This document shows positions 52,567 through 62,689 of a stretch of DNA of 64,000 bases, one piece after another. The translations under genes and the position numbers were made by a program. The stretch's first letter is position 1; the number at the start of each line of letters is the position of its first letter. The notes below the pieces were generated by a model that was given only the letters and a program-made list of their open reading frames with translations, did not search any database and was not told the origin of the DNA. The stretch lies in contig CM062289.1 in the NCBI GenBank assembly GCA_031216915.1, forward strand, positions 23,827,533-23,891,532, in the 5' to 3' direction. This stretch comes from Pictodentalium vernedei (lineage: Eukaryota > Mollusca > Scaphopoda > Dentaliida > Dentaliidae).

Positions 52567-52754
52567 GTAAATACTTATATAGCTTTAGCATGACCATTGT
52601 AGTTGTGTTTATAAATAGAGGTGCTCTAACTCGTCCTATGGGCGGATCCAGATGCGGTGGTGGGTGGTGGGGGTGGGTTGTGGGGAGGGGGATGGGATCT
52701 TGCGAACTCGGCGCGCATCTCATCCTGCATTTTGTAACGGGAATTTGTTGATCT

Positions 52755-53173
52755 GGAGCACTGGCGAAACGAGACCGGTTCTCGTTAGAACTCCGAAGTT
52801 AAGCAACGTCTCGAGTCTGGTTAATCATTGGATGGGTGACTACTGAGCGATTGATTCGGGTGCTTACCGTAGTCGTGGCTTGTGTGCGTTTTTGTGTGTG
52901 TGACTGCGACGTCGAATCTCGTGCCAGCTGTGAACGTTGTTCACCAGTACTACGCAATCCTTACCGTATGTAGGTGTAAAGTAGGGACCTGGTGAGGCAC
53001 TTGCCTTGCTTATCCGTCTGTGGAGCACCGACAGTATGCTCTGCAGAGATGAGCTGAGAGTTCCATGGAATGAACAAAGGGTGTGTACGCCTATGACACG
53101 GGGTAATAATGTAAGTCACAGAGCACTGCGGTGGATTCTAGACGTTAACTTGCATTATTATTATTATTATTAC

Positions 53174-53214
<41 letters not shown>
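52755..53214 (+). mobile_element. Second type of 5S-headed SINE, (ATT)n tail
   Basis: The head GACCGGTTCTCGTTAGAACT, CCGAAGTTAAGCAACGTC and GGATGGGTGACTACTGAGCG, with GGTGCTTACCGTAG after it, is 5S-like and retains more of the 5S 3' part than the other SINEs. The body (GTGACTGCGACGTCGAATCT, GTGAGGCACTTGCC) is unrelated to the common body, and the 3' end is (ATT)n at 53157-53214. It is thus a separate family. Confidence 0.75.
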
Positions 53215-53217
<3 letters not shown>

Positions 53218-53481
53218 GAGGACACGGTGTTATCTGAGATAACACATGGACATCCGATACCTGAGAAAGTGAATTCATATTTATGTGTTTTCGCGGAAAA
53301 TACCGCACCACATTCATATATATAGCCGTAGCTCCTGCGTCGGTCTCATGTTGTATGTGTCGTTATAAACTGGCTCCAGACGACGAGAAAGTGTATGCTC
53401 CTAAACCATAGCTTCTCATGACTTTGGCACTCCATCAACCTAGAACCCTGGAATCGCCACTGCGTTACAGTCTGTGGAGAA

Positions 53482-53568
53482 ATTTACGAAACTCTTCCAG
53501 TAAATTAGGTCTGGACGGAGCCTTTGGCTCCGTTCAGACCTAATGTACGGGATGAGTTTCGTAAATGA
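53482..53568. repeat. Hairpin with ~40-nt arms
   Basis: ATTTACGAAACTCTTCCAGT, AATTAGGTCTGGACGGAGCC and complement GGCTCCGTTCAGACCTAAT, GATGAGTTTCGTAAAT, with the apex CCTTTGG near 53523 and several mismatches in the outer half. Confidence 0.8.
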
Positions 53569-54170
53569 TACTATAAGCTGGGGAGAAGTTGAAGATTTTA
53601 TGTTTGACTTAATCAAAAACTCTACAGAACATGCCTAAATGATTTGAACGACAAACCGCGTTTTCTGTAATACTAACGTTGTTAAAAACAAAATATTGTT
53701 CGGAGGAACTTCCCTCCAGACAGTACTATCCAATGACGTAGATATTTCGAATCTCAAAGTCTGATTTCTTCGGACGACGAAGGGCTCAAATCAAATGAAA
53801 TAATATTTTCTATATTTTGTTAATTCACTAGCTTAGTACCAGAGCCACTGTAGGGGTTTACAAGATATGAAGGAAACAACGTGTCTGACACACATGAAAG
53901 ATTAATTTGACGGTCCCACCAGGTGGCCAAAATAACAGTACTCAGTCGTGCACGTAGAAACCAGTCAACCTAATGTACTCCAAATATTTGAAGCATAATG
54001 CCCACAACAAAATGACTGCAGAATTAAACTCATTGACCAAATTAAATCACTACTATGCATAACGAGATAGAGCAGGCATTCCACGTGGGTAATACTGGGA
54101 ACAAAGATTTCATCTTCAGTCATCAGAAATGGTGATATGTTAGGCATGATTCCCTATGGGACCCCAGGAT
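53569..54170. other. Intronic sequence, nothing recognised
   Basis: No exon or element signature was found between the hairpin and the retroelement 3' end. Confidence 0.4.
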
Positions 54171-54372
54171 GTGAAACAGTGCTTGTTTACTATGGTAAAC
54201 ATGCCCTGTTTTACTGGTGTAACAGAACCCAGTGACCAATGTATGGGGTGGAAGTCCTTTAAATGGGCAGCATGGGTATATACGATTGGCTGGACTTGAC
54301 TTTATAGCCATGTTGCGGTCACGAGTAACCATTGTGCAGACATATGTGACCTTAAACACCAATAAATAAATG
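54171..54372 (+). mobile_element. Retroelement 3' end sharing the SINE alpha tail, copy 2
   Basis: CAGTGCTTGTTTACTATGGT, AACCCAGTGACCAATGTATG, GATTGGCTGGACTTGACTTT lead into GTCACGAGTAACCATTGTGC, the alpha tail and AATAAATA. Homologous to 43485-43658 and 60985-61152. It may be the donor LINE of the tail. Confidence 0.65.
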
Positions 54373-55387
54373 TTAAACATCATAGTCAATCAAAATCTTA
54401 TACTTACAAGGCCTACCATGTAGGGATGTAGCTGGGGGGGTCTTTAATGTGGGTGTGATCAATTAGATTTATAAGAGGGGTTGGGATCCCAGCACAACAT
54501 GCCAAGGACATGTCCCAAGGGCGCGTAGAGAGTTGGGGGAGAATTCGAGTGGGGACACCTCCCTCTCGATGGGGGTGGGGGTGGTGTCTCCGGTGCCATT
54601 TTTTATCTTTTGAACCCCCGGAGATGGATGCCGCGCCTCCCTCAGTCTTCAATCTAGTCATTTTATCCATAAGAACAATTTATTTCGCAGGGAGGCTCAT
54701 AAGTTTTCCCTTACGCCTACTCTGATCAGGCTGCACAGGACACCTTTTGTACTGACAGCTATTCGGCCAGTAGCCACTCCTGACTGACTGCCAGCCGAAA
54801 CTCGTTGTAAGGGAAATGTAACGATAAATTCGAAAAACCGGAGCGGTCACAGATTCGAGTCGGAATTTCGAAAAGTTTAGTCAACTGATTGGAAAAGTCG
54901 GAGAATTTGATCGAAATTGGAAATCGCTTTGGCTTTGTCTGTAACCGTAAAAGATCGCCAATCGCAGTCGGAAAAGCTGCGATCATGGGTTGAAAGTTCA
55001 AATCAATTGGTCGGCAAAGTCTGAAAAGTTGAAAACATGAAGTAAATGTTTTTTTGTTTTTTTTTTAATTTCCACCTATTGGAATTTATACCTTCGAATT
55101 TGAAACTACTGAAAATTATGGTCGCTATTGGGAGTGTGCTCCCCCACCCCCTGTCTCTACGTACGTGCCTGCTACCACACTCTTTGATAATCAAAGAATG
55201 TAACTTTGTATTCAGAATGGTACCAAAGCTGTAATTTCGAAGATTTTCCTTCCCTGTCTATTCACAATACTAAGATAGACAACTGTGTTCAACTAAATGC
55301 AGTATATTGTTGAAGTTCCGTGTTCTTCATATATCTAACGTCCCCACTAATATGATGTTAAATGGGCTGTAATGAATGGTATATGTA
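54373..55387. other. Intronic sequence, nothing recognised
   Basis: G-rich strands at 54430-54600 and a poly-T run near 55060; no exon signature and no repeat match. Confidence 0.4.
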
Positions 55388-55701
55388 TAGTTAAAACTAG
55401 AAGTCCTGTCATGAACTGTGCGCTTATCTAGGCTTATTTACGCGTAGGAATTGTGCGCAATTGCCATATCGAATGGCATCCAAAGCACGGCAGATTCTCC
55501 TGGTTACTCATAGCAAACACAGGCATTGTTTCTGCCAATGGACCTCCGGGTTACCCGGAGGTCCATTGGCTGAAATATTGCTTGTGCACAGGCCATATGT
55601 ACAGAATTTGATAGCCTTACTATGGTCATAACTCATGGATTAACGCGCTGATCAACGTGCTATTTGTGCGCATTTCATGACAGGACTTCTAGTTTTAACT
55701 G
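55388..55701. mobile_element. Tc1/mariner-like MITE with internal hairpin, copy 2
   Basis: Ends TAGTTAAAACTAGAAGTCCT and AGGACTTCTAGTTTTAACTG; TA at the left (55386-55387), CA at the right. It is the inverted-orientation homologue of 1637-1949 and carries the hairpin CAATGGACCTCCGGGTTACC and complement at about 55525-55575. Confidence 0.8.
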
Positions 55702-56248
55702 CAGGCATAGCATAGAAGGGAGTATAATGTTTAACACGGAAAGAAATGAGTATGTTTGAGTGCCCAAACCTCCTCCCTATGTCAGGATAAACATACAAAC
55801 GACCTCTTTCCTGATCACGCCATTACCACGACAATATTTTCATGCTTTTAAGGCAATATCAACTAGCGTTATTGTCGAACAGGCAAAGAGTCCATAATTA
55901 TCAGTTTTGTATGGCTCATACCATTTCGGAACAGATTCCGAAGATGAAAAGCCGGTCCAGATTAAAAAAAACCACGATACATGTTTTTAACGAAATATCT
56001 CACAAATACTTTTTGATAACTGAACAGTTACAAGCAGCGATAAAATGGGGAGTTGCTAAGGGTCTCGTATGGTGTGGATGTGTTGTTTCTTTTTGTTTGT
56101 TTTTGTTTGTTTTTTTTTAATGTGGGGGTTGGGGTCCACTTCTAGGTTTCTAACTGTACCCACCGCCGGTAGTTAAAAATCCGACTACTACTACATAATT
56201 TCTAACAGGTGGGAAATTTCATTTGCTGCCCACTCCCCGCGGTGGGGG

Positions 56249-56330
56249 TTTAAAGCCTGTAGTTGTAAAATTTTGACTCGGGGTGGGTGCCCCCACCCTG
56301 AGTCAAAATTTTACAACAACAGGCTTTAAA
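56249..56330. repeat. Hairpin with ~38-nt arms
   Basis: TTTAAAGCCTGTAGTTGTAA plus AATTTTGACTCGGGGTGGG and complement CCCACCCTGAGTCAAAATTT, TACAACAACAGGCTTTAAA, with two mismatches. It lies in the NRF-6 intron, about 350 bp before the second exon. Confidence 0.85.
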
Positions 56331-56682
56331 ACTTTACTCAACACACGCAATAGCAAACTTTATTATTTTAATTATTTTTAAAATGTTTTTTCCCAAATTG
56401 TAAATTCCTCAAAATATATTGTGTTATATTACATATTTATTTACACAAATAAATTTTCACTGAAAACTGACGTAACTTGCCATGAGCCGCATCTCATTGT
56501 GTATGTGTGTTTGTGCGTGTGTGTGGGGGGGGGGGGGGAGGAGGGGGTCTCTTTCATTGCGATCTTGGTAATGTCGCCTATGTTTATTAGTAATCAACTC
56601 TATACTCTATACTCTACACCTTTTGTCTGCCTCGGGCTCTAGCTAATATAGTTTGATTAATGTATGTTTTCCTCCATTACAG

Positions 56683-56770
56683 ATACCACAAGGATTTGAA
56701 ATCCAGTTTGACATCTGTCTCCCTGACTACTGTACTAGCGACGATTTACATATAATAGCACAAGATATAG
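56683..56770 (+). CDS. Next exon of the NRF-6-like gene
   Basis: Between CCTCCATTACAG and GTATGT, 88 nt encode IPQGFEIQFDICLPDYC then TSDDLHIIAQDI with one base left over (exit phase 1). The pattern G-x(5)-D-I-C-(L/V)-P-x-x-C-(T/S) followed by an acidic helix is how the NRF domain ends in this family. It joins in frame with GGEM of the previous exon. The downstream membrane-spanning acyltransferase-3 part would start in later exons; none was recognised up to 64000. Confidence 0.85.
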
Positions 56771-57305
56771 GTATGTTTATTTCACAGCATTTATTTATTC
56801 ACTTAGGCTGAGTGAAAAAATGACACTTCAATTCTCTCAAGCTCCTTTGCGATTCCGCAGCGGTAAATCGCACCCGAGTTCAGCCCTCAAGGCTGCCGAA
56901 ATACCCGAATTACTTCACGACACCACCAACAATGCCACCATCTGCTGAGGACAGGTCAACGACAGCAATAAACAAATCAAATAAAAAAAAACAAAGGCGA
57001 GTCTCAAACCGTCGATCTCAAGTACACAAAGCGACTGATTTACTACGAGACAAAGGAATCCGGACCTACCAGGCTGGTTGGTAGACGACCCTTATATCTT
57101 GACCGCTATAATATTATGCATGTGTCGAATGGCGACAGGTCGTCTCCTTCGTCACAATCATCTGATCAATGCCACCATAATCATAAAATTATATCAGTAT
57201 CAGAGGGCGCTGTGGCTCAGTAGGCTTTGTTATTTTATTTATATTTCTTTAATTTTTCAATATATTTTTAAAAATATATCATGTGAACCTCATTGGACCT
57301 TCAGT
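56771..57305. other. Repeat fragments after the second exon
   Basis: GCGCTGTGGCTCAGTAGG at about 57207 is an isolated fragment of a tRNA-type SINE head. AAATATATCATGTGAACCTC near 57272 recalls a foldback A1 arm. A reversed tRNA-like motif GTCTCAAACCGTCGATC lies at about 57001. No exon recognised. Confidence 0.4.
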
Positions 57306-57653
57306 GGGGGCACGGTGGCTCAGTAGGTAGAGGTGCAGATTGCAAGCCGAGAAGTCCTCGGTTCGAATCCCACCTGTCGCAACCGTGTTGTGTCCTTGGA
57401 CAAGACACTTCACCCCATTGCCCACGGGTACGGTGGCGTTGTGTGCTAAGGCGCACTGCACGTCGATTGTGCACTTGTCTTCAACCAATGCTAACCCTGC
57501 TTGTGTGGAGTTAGTATGTTGGGGAGCTGACAGTTGCTCACCTTTGCTCGGTGGTTCTCTCCGGGTCCTCCAGCTTCCTACTCCTGAGAAACTGCCATGG
57601 TCATAATTAGCCATTGTGCAGAAATATGTGGCCTTAAACACCAATAAATAAAT
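57306..57653 (+). mobile_element. tRNA-headed SINE
   Basis: GGGGGCACGGTGGCTCAGTA, the B-box-like GGTTCGAATCCCA, the common body (GTGTTGTGTCCTTGGACAAG) and the alpha tail ending AATAAATAAT. A clean target duplication was not found. Confidence 0.85.
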
Positions 57654-58400
57654 AATCTCAACATTACGGCACTAAGTGTGCACTTAGCCATAAATTCAAA
57701 CAGAAAGAATGACCTGGGTATTGTACGGTAAAGTTAATAACAATGCAATCAGTACAGATTCTGCAGCAGTTACTGACACTCTTTCCATAAACAGTCAAGG
57801 ACATGATCAGTATGTCACCAGCCAATTTTAATGTAAGGGAAATGGCGAGGTGTTTCCGACAGAAACAGACTGTAAAGATAACAAAAAATTCCACCTATCT
57901 GGATTTTAGAGCTTCTTTGGTGATGATGATGTCTCCTTTACTTCCCAAAATTCCAACTCGGTTTCAAATCGGCAAAAATTCGAACTGTTACTATTTACAA
58001 CTACAGTGTACGCAATATCGAGCTTCATAAGTATGCATGATGTCAGTCGGACAGGATTTCTGTAGAACGTTTACTTATCGTAATAAAAAAATTCCCGAAA
58101 TGCACTTCAAGAAACTCACATCATGTAAAATCATTATCCCGAGTTAATTCCATTGTTCACAGTTACAAAGTGATGAAACATCGAAAATTGATCATTCTTG
58201 CATAAGATCTGATTTAATGTTAGGACGGTGTGCATTATTCAAAGTTCTCAGCTTGAGCATTTGTTTAGCACATATTTAATTCCCACAATAATGCCAAATA
58301 ATAATAACCTGATAATTCTATCATAAATGTGTTGGCATTTCAATTACAAGAATAAATTTTATTTCCCCTTTCATGCCTTCATTTTCAAAATAAATGTTTC
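57654..58400. other. No recognisable gene
   Basis: No NRF-6 continuation or repeat was recognised. A block with TTTCCGACAGAAAC occurs at 57853 and again at 58551. Confidence 0.4.
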
Positions 58401-58402
58401 AA

Positions 58403-58472
58403 GGTAGTGAATTTCCAACTATGCGGAGTTTCCCCCCTCTCGGTCCCTCCACAGAGTTGGAAATTCACTACC
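58403..58472. repeat. Hairpin with perfect 18-nt arms
   Basis: GGTAGTGAATTTCCAACT and its exact complement at 58455-58472, with a 34-nt C-rich loop. Confidence 0.85.
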
Positions 58473-59340
58473 CTACACCCCCAACTGGAAACCTCGAGGC
58501 ACGTCACTGCAAGTCATAGGCCAAAAGAAATGCAAAGAAAATGGCGGACATTTCCGACAGAAACTGATAAAAGATAAAATGAAAAACTGTTAGACGACTG
58601 GAAGACTATGCGTAATAATAATACTTGTTTTAGAGTCTATACATTTTTTTCCATCGAAGTTTCATCGACCAACTCATCATTCATAGGGATTCTTCATCTG
58701 CCGAGAAATACAGCTCAATTCAAGGGGGCAACCAAGATAGCCGCAGTTTTCTTAACAGTATATTTATCACAATGATAAATGATTGAACTGAAGCTGTTCC
58801 TGGCAGACGCACACCATTCGTGCTCTTATAACGAGATATTCCCATTTTAGAGTAAGTAGAACCACCGAGATGGCCTCCACGGTTGGAACCCCGAGTTCTC
58901 AACATTTCTATAACTTTCCCTTAACTCAAGAATGGTGGTATCCCAAGTTCTATCACCAACTGAGAGTAATCGCTTTGAAATAATAATGGGCACTTTTCTC
59001 TGAGATTGTGCAATGAATGTGGGGTATTAAATGTTCTCTCTAATATCACCCATAATTCATTTGGAAAACAATGACATCTTTATCTTCACAGCAAACAACA
59101 TTATTTCCAAATGAAACAAACTACTACATTTTGATTGGCTGAGAAGTACGGTATAACTTGCAATCCACAGTGGGTTTTTTTTACACCGTGGTTTACCGCG
59201 GTATAAAAACAAGAATATACAATAGCAGGCTATATGGCTAAAAAAGTACCAATTTTAATTATTAAGTCATACCTTCTGCTCAGTTATGTTAGAACAAAAG
59301 TAAAAATACAGGAAATTTAATATTTATGTGCAATAAAATA
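58473..59340. other. No recognisable gene
   Basis: No exon signature seen. A small open frame at 58720-58905 (minus) has no recognised motif. Confidence 0.4.
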
Positions 59341-59342
59341 TT

Positions 59343-59404
59343 ACAGATATGAATGTCATTGGAACTGGCTCATTGAGCCAGTTAAAATGACATCCATATG
59401 TGTC
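59343..59404. repeat. Short imperfect hairpin
   Basis: ACAGATATGAATGTCATTGG, AACTGGCTCA and complement TGAGCCAGTT, ATGACATCCATATGTGT; apex near 59373. Confidence 0.7.
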
Positions 59405-59508
59405 AGGTTTTATTTATTAAGAAACTTACAAAGTAACAATTTTCTGTCAGTTTTTTCCCACAATGTAGGTTAAAGTATTAACTACACCAAAATTCTTGGA
59501 AATAAATC

Positions 59509-59638
59509 CGTTATCCTTGTGTTTTCCAGGATGTATGGGAATTTACACCGATTTTAGAACTCCGGCTTTGCCTCAGGGTGTATGAGTTCCCAAAACCAGT
59601 GTAAATTCCCATACATCCTGGAAAACATAAGGATAACT
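59509..59638. repeat. 130-bp imperfect palindrome
   Basis: GTTATCCTTGTGTTTTCCAG, GATGTATGGGAATTTACACC pair with the complement ending CCTGGAAAACATAAGGATAAC. The inner arms are diverged around an apex CGGCTTTGCC near 59570. Confidence 0.85.
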
Positions 59639-59639
59639 A

Positions 59640-60040
59640 ATAATATAAGTTACCGTGATGAACTGACGGTAAAAATGGTCCGAAGTTTGCGGCCCGGAGT
59701 TTATGCGTCTCGATTGAACATACGCTCCGAATCGTAAACTCCAGAGACCATTTTACCGTCCATTCATCACAATAATGTATATGTTTTAATAGGACCCTAC
59801 ACATATTCCCAAACCCACATCGTAAAGTGAACAAAGCAACGTTTTACGATAACATGTTTAGTAAATAATCCTCTTGTGTACCCCACGATGTCACTGGACA
59901 AATAATCAATAAATCAGGAAAGGGGCGTGGTCACACCATTTTAGTTCACACCGTAAACTGATTTGTTACTTAAACAGCTTTTCATTCGGATACGGTGTGC
60001 TCAATTCTTGTTTGTGGTTGTGTTAAGCTTTTGTATTGTT
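59640..60040. repeat. Hairpin-rich repeat family F, copy 3
   Basis: GTGATGAACTGACGGTAAAA and TGGTCCGAAGTTTGCGGCCC pair with the complement ending TTACCGTCCATTCATCAC (59652-59770). The downstream block with GTTTTACGATAACATGTTTA and AATAATCAATAAATCAG matches copies 1 and 2. Confidence 0.7.
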
Positions 60041-60984
60041 CATCCGCTTAACAATGGTGCATTTACTCTCTAAGTTTACTTAGTTTCTTGAAACTGGCTG
60101 CAGAGATTAAACTGGCCGCAGAGGGTTAAACGAATGTAAAACGCTGATTGTGAAACTGAATGCGGACGACTGTTCACGAAAGCTGAATCTCATAAGAATA
60201 CCAACACCCAACGTGAAACTGACAAAAGATGAATGCCTGACGATATTCAATGTCCAATGTCCAACGCCCAACGTTAAGCTAACTTCACGGTCTTTATCTA
60301 ACTGTCTAATACAAGTATCCAAGGACCTCATCGCACAAAAGGTAATCCATCAATGAGCCAAAACAGATTATTGCAATAACCAGAATGTTCAAAGACGAGA
60401 CTATTGAGTGGCCAATGTTAACCATTTTCTCGTCCCATTTGTTCTCACTGTGTTAATGAACAACCGACGTGGGTGCCTCTGTGGACAAATTTACAGTCGT
60501 ATTTGTTGTCACATCTTAATCAATTTATGCTCACGACTCAATGATTCAAACAAAAGTAGTCCCAGGTCAAACTTACATCTGGAGTACAAAAACAATTTTG
60601 GGGAGCGTTTGTATTGAGTATGTGGACTGGGTCAACACTACTTGTGGAACTCCAATACGCGAAGGAAATGTTGTGTCAATCATCATGCACTTTCAAAACG
60701 TAGGTAGCGACAGTAGGGTTGAAATCTGCCTTTGTACTTCTCTTTGCTCGTTAGCTACTCGTGACAAGTGAGGTTGGGTATGGGGTAGAATTTCGGCCAA
60801 ACCGAGCTAACTAGATTATGATCAATTCTTACAGAGACCGATTTTGATACACAACTTACTGTCATGTTTTACCAACATCTGGATAAGGCTGATGAATGTG
60901 AAATACTTTAAATTTGTTTGAGCGAATATATAAAATTGGATAAATCTCCTCGCAGAAATCTCAGATGTAAAGTAGTGCTTTTAC
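60041..60984. other. No gene accepted
   Basis: Open frames at 60408-60771 have splice-like edges but no recognisable domain; see rejected items. A short inverted or direct motif CAACACCCAACGT / CAACGCCCAACGT recurs at 60205 and 60263. Confidence 0.35.
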
Positions 60985-61152
60985 AGTACTAAACAAGCTA
61001 TGTTTTACTGGTAAAATAGGACCCAGTAACCAATGTTTGGGGTGGAAATCTATAAACAATATTGGCTAAACATGACTTTATATCCATGCTGTGGTCACGA
61101 TTATCCACGATGCAGAAATGTGACCTTAACCACCAATCAATAAATGAATGAA
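60985..61152 (+). mobile_element. Retroelement 3' end sharing the SINE alpha tail, copy 3
   Basis: TACAGTACTAAACAAGCTAT, GACCCAGTAACCAATGTTTG, ACATGACTTTATATCCATGC, then GTCACGATTATCCACGATGC and AATCAATAAATG. Homologous to 43485 and 54171. Confidence 0.65.
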
Positions 61153-61294
61153 TTTGACTGAATCCTAAATCGTAGGTAAAAGATCAAAGAAATAAACGCA
61201 TGAAAAAGTTATCAGATTTTGGTGTTATTGATTTTCAGTAGACTAGTCACCCGTCGTAAACATCACAATTTTTGCACCATAATGGTTACCATGA

Positions 61295-61296
61295 TT

Positions 61297-61331
<35 letters not shown>

Positions 61332-61530
61332 TTCATTTATTTATTCATTTATTTATTGGTGCTGAGGTCACATATATGTATGTCTGCAACGGAGCTTATC
61401 ATGACAGCAACACAGTTCAACAAGTCAGGTTTAGTCCAATTGCCCATTTTAGAGGACGTCCACCAAAACCATTGGTTACTGGGTCATATTTCGCCACGAA
61501 ACAAAATTTGTAAACAAGTACCGCTTTACT
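61295..61530 (-). mobile_element. Retroelement 3' end, inverted copy
   Basis: The minus strand carries the same block as the copies above (plus-strand ACCATTGGTTACTGGGTC near 61471), with its tail towards (TTTA)n at 61297-61360. With the copy at 60985-61152 it forms a tail-to-tail inverted pair 140 bp apart. Confidence 0.6.
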
Positions 61531-61898
61531 TCCCAGGTCTCCCATGAGATTGCCATGATGACAGTGATATACGATATGCAATCCAAGACTGGGCACCCTG
61601 GCGCCTTGTCTTGTAGTATATTGAGAGACCATGTTCAAGTGTTATTGTGGCCTTTTCTAAATACTGCATATTTATCTCTACCATTTAAGATCGTAGATCG
61701 CCATGTATGTCGAGACTATGCGGAGCGCAGGCTTTAGAGTTTTAGGTTTCTAGCCCCCTCCCCTCCCCTCCCCGCAAACACAGACACAGACTTTGGTCAA
61801 CATGGCAGCAAAACAGTGTTCAACAGTACTAAACCGTAAGCCTGTTTCAAACTGCCATCTTGGATTTTAATCCGTCAAGGAGGTGAACGTACATCACA
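61531..61898. other. No recognisable gene
   Basis: No supported feature; a C-rich stretch (CCCCTCCCCTCCCCTCC) lies near 61755. Confidence 0.45.
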
Positions 61899-62288
61899 GA
61901 AGGGGCGCGGTGGCATTGCAGTAATCAGTTCTCGTCAGATCACCGAAGTTAAGCAACGTCGAGCCCGGTTAGTCCTTGCGTGGATCTGAGCGATCGATTC
62001 GGACTCCCGCGTTGTGTCCTTGGGCGAGGTACTTAACCCCGATTGTCCACATGGACTCACGATGACGCCGTGTACAAAGGCGTACCGAACGTCGATGGTG
62101 CGCATGTCTTCAACCAATCTAACCCTGCCTGTGCTGCAGTGCGGAGTTACCTTGTTGGGGAGCTGGCAGCTGCTCGTCGTTGCTCGGTGGTTCTCTTCGG
62201 GTACTCTGGCTTCATCCACCCGTAAAACTGTCACCGACACGATATGACTTTGGCTGTTAAAGTGTCGTTAAACCTTAATAAATAGATA
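61899..62288 (+). mobile_element. 5S-headed SINE with the beta tail
   Basis: The 5S-like head (CGTCAGATCACCGAAGTTAA; the GGATGGGTGACC box is partly deleted) and the common body are followed not by the alpha tail but by ACGATATGACTTTGGCTGTT, AAAGTGTCGTTAAACC and TTAATAAATA. The flanks ACATCACA (61891-61898, 62289-62296) are an exact 8-bp duplication. Confidence 0.88.
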
Positions 62289-62689
62289 ACATCACATTCA
62301 GTTCCATATTGATCGAAGTACACTTTTTGTACATGCAATGTTAGTTAGGTCAAAATGGAATCGTTCGTTTGGTTGATCGTCAAAAGTGACAATGTGGAAG
62401 CATAGTATTTCAGCAGAAGTCCAAGATGGAACTGGAAAATTGTGCTTATATTTTTGTATGGATACGAGATACAGCCTAGTTTCCATCATCAGTCGACGCG
62501 CAATGAAAAATCCGGTTCCAACGGTACCCGAACCTCATTTTCAAAAAGTCAGTTGGGACAACCTGGAAATCAGGTCGCGAAAACCCAATACAGAGGGTTT
62601 TAGAGTTTGGTGAATTTTAGCGAATGGTGAATTCAGAGAACAACAAACCCATCAATGATCATGCATGGCATTATAGTTTTCCGCTAGAG

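Larger units (their letters stand above)
52567..56682 (+). other. Intron between the two NRF-6-like exons
   Basis: The intron starts GTAAATACTT and ends CCTCCATTACAG. It holds a 5S-type SINE with (ATT)n, hairpins, a retroelement 3' end, a Tc1/mariner-like MITE and a poly-G tract. Phase 0 on both sides supports the junction. Confidence 0.8.

Noticed and set aside
60561..60758. Possible exon with acceptor-like TCCCAG and donor-like GTAGGTAGCG
   Set aside because: One phase gives a membrane-like peptide but ends in TAG at the splice edge; no phase matches the NRF-6 acyltransferase domain.
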